Positions 8,066 to 16,814 of a stretch of DNA of 64,000 nucleotides are shown in pieces (within the stretch, counting starts at the first letter, position 1; every line of letters starts with the position of its first letter). The stretch comes from Flavobacterium sp. BFFFF1. Its GTDB lineage: Bacteria > Bacteroidota > Bacteroidia > Flavobacteriales > Flavobacteriaceae. Made by a program: the position numbers and the translations under genes. Below the pieces are notes generated by a model. The model saw nothing but the letters and a program-made list of their open reading frames with translations. It was not told the DNA's origin and made no database searches. The stretch lies in the NCBI RefSeq assembly GCF_002256285.1, contig NZ_NKJE01000006.1, positions 21,012-85,011 on the forward strand, in the 5' to 3' direction.

Positions 8066-9715
8066 ATGACAAAAAAAATAAATATTTTCGCGAATCTCAA
8101 ATCCGATTTTGCCTCTGGTTTGGTGGTATTTTTAGTGGCGCTGCCGCTTTGCCTGGGCATAGCCCTTGCGTCTGGGGCGCCTCCATTATCAGGAATTATC
8201 GCTGGCATTATTGGAGGGATCGTTGTGGGTTCAATGAGTACGTCACATTTAAGCGTTTCGGGCCCTGCTGCCGGGCTCACAGCAATTGTATTGACTGCAA
8301 TTACGGATTTTAAAGCGTTTGACATCTTTTTGACGGCAGTAATCATTGCAGGATTTATCCAATTGTTGCTTGGATTTATCAAGGCGGGCAGTATTTCAAA
8401 TTATATTCCGACCAACGTCATTGAGGGTATGCTCGCCGGAATCGGTGTCATCATCATATTGAAGCAGATTCCGCATGCATTGGGCTACGACGGTGATTTC
8501 GAGGGAGATGAAGCATTCCTGCAGTTTGACGGTAAAAATTCCTTCTCCGAGATTTTTGGGATTTTCAATCACCTGCACTTAGGTGCCATCCTGATTACAG
8601 CAATTTCACTTTCCATTTTGATTGCCTGGGATAAAGTACCCTTTCTGAAAAAAGTAAAATTAATCCCCGGTGCGCTTGTTGCAGTAATAGTCAGCGTTAT
8701 TTTAAATGAGATGTTTCTTGCGAACGGAAGCTCGTTGGCAGTAGCTGCAGAACATTTGGTGAAGCTGCCGGTACCCAATTCGTTTGATGATTTTAAAAAT
8801 ATAATTGTATCGCCCGACTTCAATGCGCTTGGTAATTATAAGGTATGGCTTACAGGCGCGACAATCGCGGTGGTCGCTTCGATTGAGACGTTACTTTGCA
8901 TAGAAGCTGCGGACCGAATGGACGTGCAGAAAAGGTATACGGATACTAACGCCGAATTGAAGGCGCAGGGAATCGGAAACCTGATCAGTGGTTTTCTGGG
9001 AGGACTTCCGATGACTTCAGTTGTGGTGCGGACGTCGGCGAACAACAACGCTGGCGCAAAATCAAAAATGTCAACCATTATTCATGGTGTACTGCTGTTG
9101 GTCTGTGTGCTTTCCATGCCGGTTTTACTAAATCGGATTCCTTTTGCTACTTTAGCTGCAGTACTGCTTTTGGTTGGCTATAAATTGGCAAAGCCTTCCA
9201 TTGTTGTGCACTTCTGGCAGAAAGGGAAGTATCAGTTCGTGCCGTTTATTGCTACACTGGTTTTTGTGGTCTTTACCGATTTATTGAAAGGTGTTGCTTT
9301 AGGGATCGCTATTAGCATTATTTTTGTTTTAAAAGGAAATTTACAGAGAGCTTATCGTTTCCATAAAAAGGAATACGCTGATGGCGATGTGATCCACATT
9401 GACCTTGCCCAGGAGGTTTCGTTCCTTAATAAGGCAGCAATTAAGTCCACCCTTAGTGAAATTCCTGAGAATTCCAAGGTGGTAATCAATGCCGCTGATA
9501 CTGTCTACATCGCACACGACGTACTGGATTTAATCAGAGAATTTAAGGCGACACGTGCCGTAGATGAAAACATTAAAGTGAAACTTAAAGGGTTTAAGAA
9601 AGCGTATAAGCTTGAAAATAGCGAAGAAATCCAAAACCACGTCTCTATAGTGCACCACGATGATGCACAGAAGGATAGCGCAAATAAGCAACCAAAAACC
9701 GATAAACAATTTTAA
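8066..9715 (+). CDS. SulP-family anion transporter, probable bicarbonate transporter
   Basis: 549 residues. Residues about 10-430 form the 12-14-segment SulP/SLC26 membrane core (FASGLVVFLVALPLCLGIALASG is the conserved first segment; AGLTAIVL and ETLLCIEAADRMD follow). A cytoplasmic STAS domain lies at about 440-530 (VIHIDLAQEVSFLNKAAIKSTL). SulP proteins move sulfate, bicarbonate or other anions. The next gene is a beta-carbonic anhydrase, and SulP/carbonic anhydrase pairs are widely read as bicarbonate uptake and interconversion systems (BicA-like), so bicarbonate is the preferred substrate. The substrate is inferred from context only. Confidence 0.9.
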   Translation: MTKKINIFANLKSDFASGLVVFLVALPLCLGIALASGAPPLSGIIAGIIGGIVVGSMSTSHLSVSGPAAGLTAIVLTAITDFKAFDIFLTAVIIAGFIQLLLGFIKAGSISNYIPTNVIEGMLAGIGVIIILKQIPHALGYDGDFEGDEAFLQFDGKNSFSEIFGIFNHLHLGAILITAISLSILIAWDKVPFLKKVKLIPGALVAVIVSVILNEMFLANGSSLAVAAEHLVKLPVPNSFDDFKNIIVSPDFNALGNYKVWLTGATIAVVASIETLLCIEAADRMDVQKRYTDTNAELKAQGIGNLISGFLGGLPMTSVVVRTSANNNAGAKSKMSTIIHGVLLLVCVLSMPVLLNRIPFATLAAVLLLVGYKLAKPSIVVHFWQKGKYQFVPFIATLVFVVFTDLLKGVALGIAISIIFVLKGNLQRAYRFHKKEYADGDVIHIDLAQEVSFLNKAAIKSTLSEIPENSKVVINAADTVYIAHDVLDLIREFKATRAVDENIKVKLKGFKKAYKLENSEEIQNHVSIVHHDDAQKDSANKQPKTDKQF

Positions 9716-9801
9716 ATTAACACTCACAACGCAGTATTCTAAGTTTCAATTTCGTTATTTTTAACCGGGAATTGCGTAGGCGTCATCAAAACTAAAAAAC
9801 A

Positions 9802-10437
9802 ATGGAAGACTTTTATAAAAAGATATTAGACAATAATAAAATCTGGGTAGAAACGACACTTGAAAAAGACCCAAATTATTTTAAAGATTTGGCAAAAGGA
9901 CAAACGCCGCCTTTATTGTGGATTGGATGTTCGGATAGTCGTGTTCCTGCCAATGAAATCATAGGCGCGAAACCTGGCGAAGTGTTCGTGCATCGGAACA
10001 TAGCCAACATGGTCGTTCACAGCGATATGAATATGCTTAGTGTATTGGATTATGCGGTGAATGTACTAAAAGTAAAACATGTAATTGTCTGCGGGCACTA
10101 CGGCTGTGGCGGTATCAAAGCAGCCATGGGCAATCAATCTATAGGAATTATAGACAATTGGATCCGGCATATTAAAGATGTGTATCGTTTGCACCACGTG
10201 TATTTGGATTCGATTATCAATGAGGATGATCGTTTTAACGCATTCGTCGAACTCAACGTGAAAGAGCAGGTTTTCGACCTTGCCAAAACGTCTATCGTGC
10301 AATCCGCGTGGCGGGCAGGACAGGAGCTGACATTGCATGGATGGGCTTATGGACTCAATTCAGGTTTTGTAACAGACCTTAATGTAGACCTCACGGGTAC
10401 AGAAGATCTCGACAGTGTGTACCGATTGAAATTCTAA
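9802..10437 (+). CDS. can: Beta-class carbonic anhydrase
   Basis: 211 residues. Zinc and active-site residues are all present: Cys43, Asp45 and Arg47 in CSDSRVPANE, and His99 and Cys102 in CGHYGCGG. Length and motif order match the Can/YadF type. It interconverts CO2 and bicarbonate in the cytoplasm, supplying bicarbonate to carboxylases. It follows the SulP transporter by 86 bases on the same strand, which suggests linked carbon supply, and ends at a strong terminator. Confidence 0.96.
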   Translation: MEDFYKKILDNNKIWVETTLEKDPNYFKDLAKGQTPPLLWIGCSDSRVPANEIIGAKPGEVFVHRNIANMVVHSDMNMLSVLDYAVNVLKVKHVIVCGHYGCGGIKAAMGNQSIGIIDNWIRHIKDVYRLHHVYLDSIINEDDRFNAFVELNVKEQVFDLAKTSIVQSAWRAGQELTLHGWAYGLNSGFVTDLNVDLTGTEDLDSVYRLKF

Positions 10438-10448
10438 AAACTTTAAAA

Positions 10449-10468
10449 AAGCTGCTTTCGGGCAGCTT
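10449..10468 (+). terminator. Rho-independent terminator
   Basis: Arms AAGCTGC / GCAGCTT with loop TTTCGG, preceded by an A-run and followed by a T-run. It can serve both the carbonic anhydrase gene and the convergent LETM1-related gene. Confidence 0.85.
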
Positions 10469-10471
10469 TTT

Positions 10472-11668
10472 TTATTCTTCCAGATTTTCGTTAAAAGCGG
10501 AGGGAAGCATTTTCGGAATGAATTTTACAAGCAACGGCAACAGCAGGCTGCCGCCGGGCAATAGGAAAATAGTTAGTGATGGCACGGTTTTACAAATCTC
10601 AAGCAATTGTTTTTTGACTTTCTTTTTTTCTTTTCCGTCCAGCGACCTGTGTGTTGAATGGCTTAGCAGCAACATCAGTTCGCCATTGTTTGAGAGTTCT
10701 TTTAAAAGCCTTTTTTTATTGCGGCTAATTAACATCATCACATACTGCGTGGTATGGTCGTAGAAGTGTTTGACAGGATTTGAATAATTGAAATACGGAA
10801 TCTGCGCTTTATTTTTTTTGATGAATTGGTCCGTCTGAAGAATGCTTTCTGACACGAATTCAGGGCTGACGTTCATAATTGAAGCGAGACTTAAAAGAAA
10901 CTGCTTCTCGCTATTTTCGATAATACTATCGCTCCACATCGCCAATCCCGCCATGTCTATAATGTAACACTTTTCCGGCGCATAAGTGAAATAGTCCAGT
11001 TCAAGCGTTTCAGGGTTCTGTAGTTGAACTTTTGAAAATTTAGTATACCGTACTGAAGATTCGAAAAGTTTTACCAAAAGATCATCATAATTTGACTTGT
11101 TCTGTTTTGCGTTTAACGCCAACGATACAACACTAACAATGGTTTCTTCAAGTTTCTTAAGATAATTGAGGGGAATTTCGTCATTTACCAGATATTGCCT
11201 GAACGCCAGTATATCTTCAAATAACAAGGCGTTGGTAAGAATGTGCGAGAAACTCTTGCTGATAATATTGTCATTCGTCTGGACCCGGTCGCCAAGAATT
11301 TTTTCCAGTTCACCAGTTAAGCTGTTATCGGGTAAAACCTTCTTCAACGGATTGAAACCTTCAGGGCTCATTTCCTTGTAAAATGCCACTGCGGAAGCTA
11401 TAAATTTCTCATGTTTTGTTTCGGCGGTAATTCTTGCAAAAACATTATATAAAATACTTAAAAGTGCAATTTTTGAAATCTCCTCAGGAGTTTTATTTTT
11501 CGCTGTAATTGCTTTTTGAGTATCGAAGGAAACAATATGACCGTAAATGAATCCGGTGTTACGAACCGCTTTGTAAAATGAGACATCATCATTTATTACA
11601 GGCAGCTTCAAAGGGCGCTGCCCGGCAAAGAATTTTTCAATCCAACCTGGTGTTGAAGGATTTATCAT
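10472..11668 (-). CDS. LETM1-related protein, possibly biofilm-associated
   Basis: 398 residues, mostly alpha-helical. Only the C-terminus is clearly LETM1-like: a hydrophobic segment at about 365-390 (TIFLLPGGSLLLPLLVKFIPKMLPSAF) preceded by a basic stretch (EKKKVKKQLLEICKTVPSL), matching the membrane-proximal part of LETM1-type ion-exchange proteins. Flavobacteriia carry a family named for LETM1 similarity and a biofilm phenotype, and this fits by length and tail. No signal peptide. It is probably an inner-membrane protein with a large cytoplasmic part; the ion-transport role is not shown. Confidence 0.75.
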   Translation of the reverse strand: MINPSTPGWIEKFFAGQRPLKLPVINDDVSFYKAVRNTGFIYGHIVSFDTQKAITAKNKTPEEISKIALLSILYNVFARITAETKHEKFIASAVAFYKEMSPEGFNPLKKVLPDNSLTGELEKILGDRVQTNDNIISKSFSHILTNALLFEDILAFRQYLVNDEIPLNYLKKLEETIVSVVSLALNAKQNKSNYDDLLVKLFESSVRYTKFSKVQLQNPETLELDYFTYAPEKCYIIDMAGLAMWSDSIIENSEKQFLLSLASIMNVSPEFVSESILQTDQFIKKNKAQIPYFNYSNPVKHFYDHTTQYVMMLISRNKKRLLKELSNNGELMLLLSHSTHRSLDGKEKKKVKKQLLEICKTVPSLTIFLLPGGSLLLPLLVKFIPKMLPSAFNENLEE

Positions 11669-11719
11669 TGTATCATTTTAAGATACAAAGCTATCGTTTT
11701 TTACCAAATCAACGAAATT

Positions 11720-12163
11720 TCATTCTTTATCTCCGTTTTCGCGGTATTGCTTAAGTAGTTTGCTTTTAAAATCGTCTTCTGCTTTTTTAAGTTTTAATAT
11801 TTTGACAGGACTTATCACCGATTTAAGTGCTACTATCAGCTTTTTACGGTTATCCGATAACTCCTGCTCTGCCTCTTCGAGTTGTGTTAACAGTAAAGTC
11901 GCTTCTTTGTCGCTTAGTTTATCAATTCCGGGCTTTTCCATTCTTTTTTTAATATCCCGCATTTTCCTGAACCTAATCTCAAATTGTTTGTCTTCGTAGG
12001 TATTAAAAACCGGCCAGAATTTTTCAGCTTCCGCCGTTGTCAACGCCAGCTCTTTGGTAATAAAAGCGACTTTCAGTGTTTTTATCTTGTCTTTGGCGCC
12101 CTGGGCAAAAGCGGTCGTACAAATCAGGCAAAGGAATAGCGTGATGATTTTAGTTGCTTTCAT
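11720..12163 (-). CDS. Spy/CpxP-like periplasmic protein, putative sensor for the ECF sigma system
   Basis: 147 residues with a signal peptide (about 1-20, LCLICTTAFAQ). The mature part is a charged helical bundle (KFWPVFNTYEDKQFEIRFRKMRDIKKRM, LLTQLEEAEQELSDNRKKL), the pattern of Spy/CpxP-like sensors and chaperones. It is third in an apparent operon with a one-helix membrane protein and an ECF sigma factor, so it may sense periplasmic stress or metals and control sigma release. The exact ligand is unknown. Confidence 0.75.
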   Translation of the reverse strand: MKATKIITLFLCLICTTAFAQGAKDKIKTLKVAFITKELALTTAEAEKFWPVFNTYEDKQFEIRFRKMRDIKKRMEKPGIDKLSDKEATLLLTQLEEAEQELSDNRKKLIVALKSVISPVKILKLKKAEDDFKSKLLKQYRENGDKE

Positions 12164-12166
12164 AGT

Positions 12167-12574
12167 TTAGTTTATTAGGTTTTCGATGTCATTATCAGAC
12201 AGCAGTACTTCTTCAATGGTTTTGTCTTCCAGCCTGATATCGGCATCCATGTTTTCTAAATCTTTGTCATCTAAGAGACTGGCAATTTCATATTCGGAAA
12301 AATTTGACTGATAGGCAAGATAGTTTTCAATAGCAACATGATCAGGCGGTACCGATTGTGGTGTATGATTCAAAAACGGAATCATCAACGCTGCGACAAT
12401 GAGCGCAGCAGCCGCAGTCCAGAGGAATTTAGTGCGTTTGTAAAGCGGAATAACGCTGACTTCGGCCTGGTTAATCCGCTCGAACACTGACGTGGGCAGT
12501 TGCTCGAAATATCCCTCCGGCACTTTAAACCCGTCAGCTATTTTGGGATAATCATCCAATTTGAAATTTTTCAT
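12167..12574 (-). CDS. Single-pass membrane protein, putative anti-sigma factor
   Basis: 135 residues: a cytoplasmic N-terminus (about 1-47), one transmembrane helix (about 49-67, FLWTAAAALIVAALMIPFL), and an acidic periplasmic C-terminus (NMDADIRLEDKTIEEVLLSDNDIENL). No zinc-binding anti-sigma motif is visible. Its place between an ECF sigma factor (30-base gap) and a Spy-like protein (3-base gap) makes an anti-sigma role the natural reading, by context rather than homology. Confidence 0.7.
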   Translation of the reverse strand: MKNFKLDDYPKIADGFKVPEGYFEQLPTSVFERINQAEVSVIPLYKRTKFLWTAAAALIVAALMIPFLNHTPQSVPPDHVAIENYLAYQSNFSEYEIASLLDDKDLENMDADIRLEDKTIEEVLLSDNDIENLIN

Positions 12575-12604
12575 GGTGCTCTGACTTTTTAAATTTTTAA
12601 TGGT

Positions 12605-13147
12605 TTAATCCTTACTCATGTATTCTTCAATCTTTTTCACCGCATGGAAATAGGAGGCTTTTAATGCGCCGACGGAGGTACCAAGAATTCCTGATATTTC
12701 TTCATATTTCAGATCCTGATAATATTTCATTTTAAACACAAGTTGTTGCTTTTCAGGAAGTAATGCTACCGCTTTTTGGAGTTTTATCTGAATTTCATCG
12801 CCATCAAAATAATCGTCAGCCTTGATGCGCTCGATTTGGCGCTGTTGGAATTCCTCGCTGGTTTGCCTGTGTTTTTTTGCTTTGTTATTGATGAATGTAA
12901 TCGATTCGTTTGTAGCAATGCGGTACATCCACGAAAAAAGTTTGCTTTCGCCTTTGAAATTCTGCAGGTGGCGAAAGACCTTAACGAAAGTATTCTGCAA
13001 CACATCATCAGCGTCATCATGGTTTAACACGATACTCCGGATGTGGGCATATAAAGGGCGTTGGTATTGCTGTAAAAGTACCTCAAACGCAGCATTTTGC
13101 GTTTTTGGGTCTAGCAGCCGCCTGATAAACTCTTCTTCTTCCGTCAA
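12605..13147 (-). CDS. ECF-type RNA polymerase sigma factor
   Basis: 180 residues from a TTG start; no upstream ATG fits. Region 2 at about 25-95 (DDADDVLQNTFVKVFRHLQNF, FSWMYRIATNESITF) and region 4 at about 125-175 (LLPEKQQLVFKMKYYQDLKYEEISGILGTSVGALKASYFHAVKKI) are clear. There is no region 1.1 or 3, as expected for group 4. It directs RNA polymerase to a stress regulon, probably including its own operon. Confidence 0.93.
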   Translation of the reverse strand: MTEEEEFIRRLLDPKTQNAAFEVLLQQYQRPLYAHIRSIVLNHDDADDVLQNTFVKVFRHLQNFKGESKLFSWMYRIATNESITFINNKAKKHRQTSEEFQQRQIERIKADDYFDGDEIQIKLQKAVALLPEKQQLVFKMKYYQDLKYEEISGILGTSVGALKASYFHAVKKIEEYMSKD

Positions 13148-13216
13148 AGCTCAATTTTTGTGTTCTGACTAAAGTTAGTTTAAAAAGTTTAACCAAGGAC
13201 CTATTTATTATATTCA

Positions 13217-13295
13217 GAAGCATATTCCGGCTGTCCGCTGTATCTTTTCCTTTCTAAAGAAGAAAGAAAAAGGATGTCGCTTCCATCCGGGCTGG
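13217..13295 (+). repeat. Intergenic structured element, copy C
   Basis: Opens with TTCCGGCTGTCCGCTGTAT, continues into a pyrimidine/purine hairpin (CTTTTCCTTTCT pairing with AGAAAGAAAAAG), and closes with GATGTCGCTTCCATCCGGGC. The opening block aligns with the element at 38455-38567 (complement) at about 26 of 31 bases, and the closing block matches the element at 22172-22290. It lies 53 bases before the HAD gene. It contains no plausible protein. Confidence 0.65.
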
Positions 13296-13347
13296 CGAAT
13301 GGTAATCCAATGAAAAAACTTCGTAAATTCGGGTTCAAATTAACACC

Positions 13348-14004
13348 ATGATAAAGACAGTCATATTCGATATGGACGGCGTAATTGTTGATACGGAACC
13401 CGTACACCATTTTGCCTACAACCAACATTTTGAGGATCTCAACATTAGCGTTTCCGACGAAATGTATGCTTCATTCACAGGATTTTCAACGAAAAACACT
13501 TATGAAAAGCTAAAGGAAAATTTTGACATTCCGCACGATGTAGGAGCGCTTATCAACAGGAAGCGCGAATTGTTCAATAATGCTTTTGACCAAAAGCAGG
13601 ATTTATTTCTACTCGACGGTGTAGAAAACCTGATTGCAAATCTCCATGCCTGTGGCGTCCAATTGGTATTGGCGTCCTCTTCCGCTAAGGTAACGATTGA
13701 GCGGATTTTTAACCGTTTTGGATTGCACAAGTATTTTTCTCACGTTGTGTCCGGTGAGGACTTTCCGCAATCGAAACCCCATCCCGCCATTTTTATCGAA
13801 GCAGCGAGGCTTTCCGGTACGTCAATTGAGGAGTGTATTGTGATTGAAGATAGTACGAATGGCGTGAAAGCGGCCAAATCAGCCGGAATTTACTGCGTTG
13901 GGTATTTAAGCCCCAACTCTAAATTACAGGATTTGGGCCTTGCAGACAGGATTATTACGCACTTCGATGAGCTCAATTGTGAATTGATCAGAAATCTCGC
14001 TTAG
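13348..14004 (+). CDS. HAD-superfamily phosphatase, beta-phosphoglucomutase-like
   Basis: 218 residues. HAD motif I DMDGVIVDTEP (about 8-18, catalytic Asp pair), a helical cap at about 20-85, motif II ASSS near 110, motif III Lys in SKPHP near 145, and motif IV IEDSTNGVKAA near 170. This set is typical of the beta-phosphoglucomutase/phosphatase branch, which acts on small phosphosugars; the substrate cannot be read from the sequence. It ends overlapping the convergent photolyase gene by four bases. Confidence 0.88.
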   Translation: MIKTVIFDMDGVIVDTEPVHHFAYNQHFEDLNISVSDEMYASFTGFSTKNTYEKLKENFDIPHDVGALINRKRELFNNAFDQKQDLFLLDGVENLIANLHACGVQLVLASSSAKVTIERIFNRFGLHKYFSHVVSGEDFPQSKPHPAIFIEAARLSGTSIEECIVIEDSTNGVKAAKSAGIYCVGYLSPNSKLQDLGLADRIITHFDELNCELIRNLA

Positions 14005-15302
14005 GCCACCGCGTCTTTATAAACTTTAAGGCATTTCTCCCGCGCTTCCTTATGGTCGACAATGGGTTCAGGGTAACGTGCAGTTCCGATTTCCGAAACC
14101 CATTTTTTCACATATCGGCCGTCTTTGTCAAATTTCTTAGATTGCTCGGCCGGATTGAATATCCTGAAGTACGGTGCAGCATCCACACCACTTCCGGCAG
14201 CCCATTGCCAATTGCCGACATTGCTTGACTGCTCATAATCAAGCAGTTTTTCCGCGAAATAAGCCTCGCCCCACCGCCAGTCGATCAATAAGTGCTTGCA
14301 TAAAAAACTTGCAACAACCATCCTTACACGATTGTGCATGTGGCCGGTTTCATTGAGTTCGCGCATGCCTGCATCAACGATGGGATAACCGGTTTCTCCC
14401 TGACACCATTTTTTAAATTTGGCTTCGTCGTCACTCCATTTGATTTCGTCGTACTTTGGCCGGAAACTTTTGTTCACAGTGTGCGGAAAATGCCATAAAA
14501 TCTGCATAAAAAACTCTCTCCAGATTAATTCCTTTAAAAATGTCTTGTTATCTTCAGCCTCGGCTTTTTGTACCATGCTTCTGATGGAGACAGCCCCGAA
14601 ACGCAAATGAGGGCTTAACTTAGACGTTTTGTCAAGACTTGGAAAATTGCGGGTACTTTCATAATCGTGTAGGAGTGATTTAGAAACGTCAAAGTCAGGA
14701 ACAGTGATTTTTGATTTTTTGAATCCGATATCATCTAAACCCAGAAAAGGATAGGAATGGTGCATAATATTATCGAGTAACTTTTCTGAGCCGTAGTTCG
14801 GCATCGGAAGTTCCTTGTAACGCTCAAGCCATTTTTTGGAGTAGGGCGTATAAACCACATAGGGTGTACCATCGTCTTTAACAACATCGCCTTTTTCAAA
14901 GATCACCTGGTCTTTGTAGGTTTTAAACGAAATGCTATTTTTCTTGAAAACCTGGAAAACATCTTTGTCCCTTTTACGGGCATAAGGCTCGTAGTCATGA
15001 TTGGTATACACCGTATCAATTTGGTGGTTTTCTGACAAAATCTCAAAAACTGAAGAAGGCTTTCCGTAAAAAACCGCGAGCGATTTTTTTTCTTTGTTGA
15101 GGCCGGCATTGATCTGGGTTAATAGCGCGCTGATAAAGGTAACCCGCGCATCATCTTTTGGAAGTTCTTCAAGAATGTTTTCGTCAAAAATAAAAATCGG
15201 TAACACTTTATGCGCATCCTTCAATGCCTCGTGTAAACCATGATTGTCAGCCAGCCTCAAGTCCCTCCGGAACCAGAAAATATTGATTTTCTCTTTTTCC
15301 AT
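14001..15302 (-). CDS. phrB: Class I deoxyribodipyrimidine photolyase / cryptochrome-like
   Basis: 433 residues from ATG 15302; the base triplet before it is TTG and less likely. N-terminal antenna-binding alpha/beta domain (INIFWFRRDLRLADNHGL) to about 170, then the FAD-binding helical domain with the signature blocks LIWREFFMQILWHFP, WCQGETGYPIVDAGMRELN, HNRVRMVVASFL and NWQWAAGSGVDAAPYFRIFNP. It repairs cyclobutane pyrimidine dimers using light. It is co-transcribed with the SRPBCC gene eight bases upstream. Confidence 0.93.
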   Translation of the reverse strand: MEKEKINIFWFRRDLRLADNHGLHEALKDAHKVLPIFIFDENILEELPKDDARVTFISALLTQINAGLNKEKKSLAVFYGKPSSVFEILSENHQIDTVYTNHDYEPYARKRDKDVFQVFKKNSISFKTYKDQVIFEKGDVVKDDGTPYVVYTPYSKKWLERYKELPMPNYGSEKLLDNIMHHSYPFLGLDDIGFKKSKITVPDFDVSKSLLHDYESTRNFPSLDKTSKLSPHLRFGAVSIRSMVQKAEAEDNKTFLKELIWREFFMQILWHFPHTVNKSFRPKYDEIKWSDDEAKFKKWCQGETGYPIVDAGMRELNETGHMHNRVRMVVASFLCKHLLIDWRWGEAYFAEKLLDYEQSSNVGNWQWAAGSGVDAAPYFRIFNPAEQSKKFDKDGRYVKKWVSEIGTARYPEPIVDHKEAREKCLKVYKDAVA

Positions 15303-15310
15303 CAATCAGT

Positions 15311-15781
15311 TCAGTTTTTATTTCCTTTGAATTCTCCAAAAAGCTCAATTAGTTTTTTGGTCCGGTGTTCAAAAATCTGATCGAGTTTTGGTTTCACGAT
15401 AATCGGGTGAACCAAATTTCCCAAAAAGCCAAAAGGAAGTTTGTAATTCACAATATCTTCCATTTCGACGCCGCCCGGAATCTCCCTTAGAAAATGCTTG
15501 TGGTGCCAGAATTTATATGGACCAAAACGCTGTTCGTCAACAAAAAAGGTTTTTTCATTTACATGGGAGATTTCAGTAACCCATTCCATTTTAAGACCCA
15601 GCAGCGGCTTCACAGTATATTGAATGATTTGTCCGGCGTACATTTTTTTGTCGGCTCCTGAAACAATTTCAAACCCTAAAAAGGATGGGGTAATGGTTTC
15701 GAGATTGGCAGGATTTGAAAGAAAGTCCCAAGCCTCGTCAATAGAAATAGGTAGAGTCTGAATACTTTTTTTGGTGTACAT
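15311..15781 (-). CDS. SRPBCC (START-like) family protein
   Basis: 156 residues with the START-like pattern: N-terminal strand and helix (SIDEAWDFLSNPANLETITPSFLGFEI), a central beta sheet (FFVDEQRFGPYKFWHHKHFL), and a long C-terminal helix (VKPKLDQIFEHRTKKLIELFGEF). Members bind hydrophobic ligands or act as cyclases; ligand unknown. It sits directly upstream of the photolyase gene in the same direction, an association I recall from other Flavobacteriia that suggests light- or DNA-damage-linked expression. Confidence 0.85.
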   Translation of the reverse strand: MYTKKSIQTLPISIDEAWDFLSNPANLETITPSFLGFEIVSGADKKMYAGQIIQYTVKPLLGLKMEWVTEISHVNEKTFFVDEQRFGPYKFWHHKHFLREIPGGVEMEDIVNYKLPFGFLGNLVHPIIVKPKLDQIFEHRTKKLIELFGEFKGNKN

Positions 15782-15893
15782 TGTTTTTTTTGTTTTTGTA
15801 AAGGTATATAATGTTTAACGTTTCGAAGGTATTAATAAACAACACTCAACCGAAATTAATATAATATTAACATTTAAACGATTTCTGAATGAC

Positions 15894-15901
15894 TAATTTT
15901 G
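15894..15901 (+). promoter_or_regulatory. -7 promoter box TAATTTTG
   Basis: Matches TAnnTTTG and lies 22 bases before the DUF2911 start codon. No good TTTG -33 box is seen upstream, so it may need an activator. Confidence 0.45.
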
Positions 15902-15923
15902 GCAAAACATAAAAACCTTACAT

Positions 15924-16769
15924 ATGAAAAAATCGATTATTGCAGCAGTTATGGCGTTGGTAACGCTAGGGATGAATGCGCAGGTTAAAACCCCAGCGCC
16001 TAGTCCTAAAGCCCATTTGGAACAGGTCGTAGGCCTTACCGATGTAACTGTAGATTATTCAAGACCCGGAATTAAAGGGAGAACGATATTTGGCGACTTG
16101 GTTCCATTTGGAAAACTTTGGAGGACCGGTGCCAATGCGAACACTACAGTTTCATTTAGCGAAGATGTGGTTATCGACGGTAAAACTTTGAAAAAGGGAA
16201 AGTATGCCCTCTATACAACACCGAAAGCTGACAACTGGGAAGTAATCTTTTACACGGCAACTGATAACTGGGGAACCCCTGACACCTGGGATGAATCGAA
16301 AGTAGCTTTAAAAGCGAATGCCAGACCAGAAATGCTAAACAGGCTGGTAGAAAATTTTACGATTGGCGTAAATAATCTTGATAATAACTTCGGCGTTTTA
16401 GAATTGTCGTGGGAAAAAACCATCGTTCCTGTGAAATTCGAAGTGCCAACGAGGAAGACGGCGACAGAGAGTATTAAAAAGGCTTTGGCTGGACCGACTT
16501 CAGATGACTATTTTTCTTCAGCACAATATTACTACCAATCGGGTGATGATTTGAAAGTGGCTTTGGACTATGTTAATAAAGCACTTGAGTTAAATCATGA
16601 CAAACCATTTTGGTACAACAGATTAAAGTCACTTATCCAGGCTAAATTAGGAGATAAGAAAGGAGCGATTGAAACGGCTAAGCTTTCAATGGCTTCCGCA
16701 GAAGCCGCAAAAAACATGGACTATGTTAAAATGAATAGAGACAGTATTTCTGAGTGGAGTAAAAAATAA
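15924..16769 (+). CDS. Secreted DUF2911 protein with C-terminal TPR-like helices
   Basis: 281 residues: signal peptide at about 1-19 (ALVTLGMNAQ), then a DUF2911 domain at about 30-160 (VTVDYSRPGIKGRTIFGDLVPFGKLWRTGANANTTV is its hallmark block), then about 100 residues resembling tetratricopeptide helices (DYVNKALELNHDKPFWYNRLKSLIQAKLGDKKGAIETA). The function of DUF2911 is unknown; the protein should be periplasmic. It ends at a strong terminator shared with the convergent symporter gene. Confidence 0.9.
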   Translation: MKKSIIAAVMALVTLGMNAQVKTPAPSPKAHLEQVVGLTDVTVDYSRPGIKGRTIFGDLVPFGKLWRTGANANTTVSFSEDVVIDGKTLKKGKYALYTTPKADNWEVIFYTATDNWGTPDTWDESKVALKANARPEMLNRLVENFTIGVNNLDNNFGVLELSWEKTIVPVKFEVPTRKTATESIKKALAGPTSDDYFSSAQYYYQSGDDLKVALDYVNKALELNHDKPFWYNRLKSLIQAKLGDKKGAIETAKLSMASAEAAKNMDYVKMNRDSISEWSKK

Positions 16770-16791
16770 TTCCAATTCATAATCAAATAAG

Positions 16792-16810
16792 AGCCCTGAA
16801 ATTCAGGGCT
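16792..16810 (+). terminator. Rho-independent terminator
   Basis: Arms AGCCCTG / CAGGGCT around AAATT, followed by TTTTTTT, 22 bases after the DUF2911 stop codon. Confidence 0.85.
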
Positions 16811-16814
16811 TTTT

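Noticed and set aside
13201..13428. 75-residue minus-strand ORF overlapping the HAD start
   Set aside because: It runs through intergenic element C and antisense to the HAD gene, so it is a shadow.
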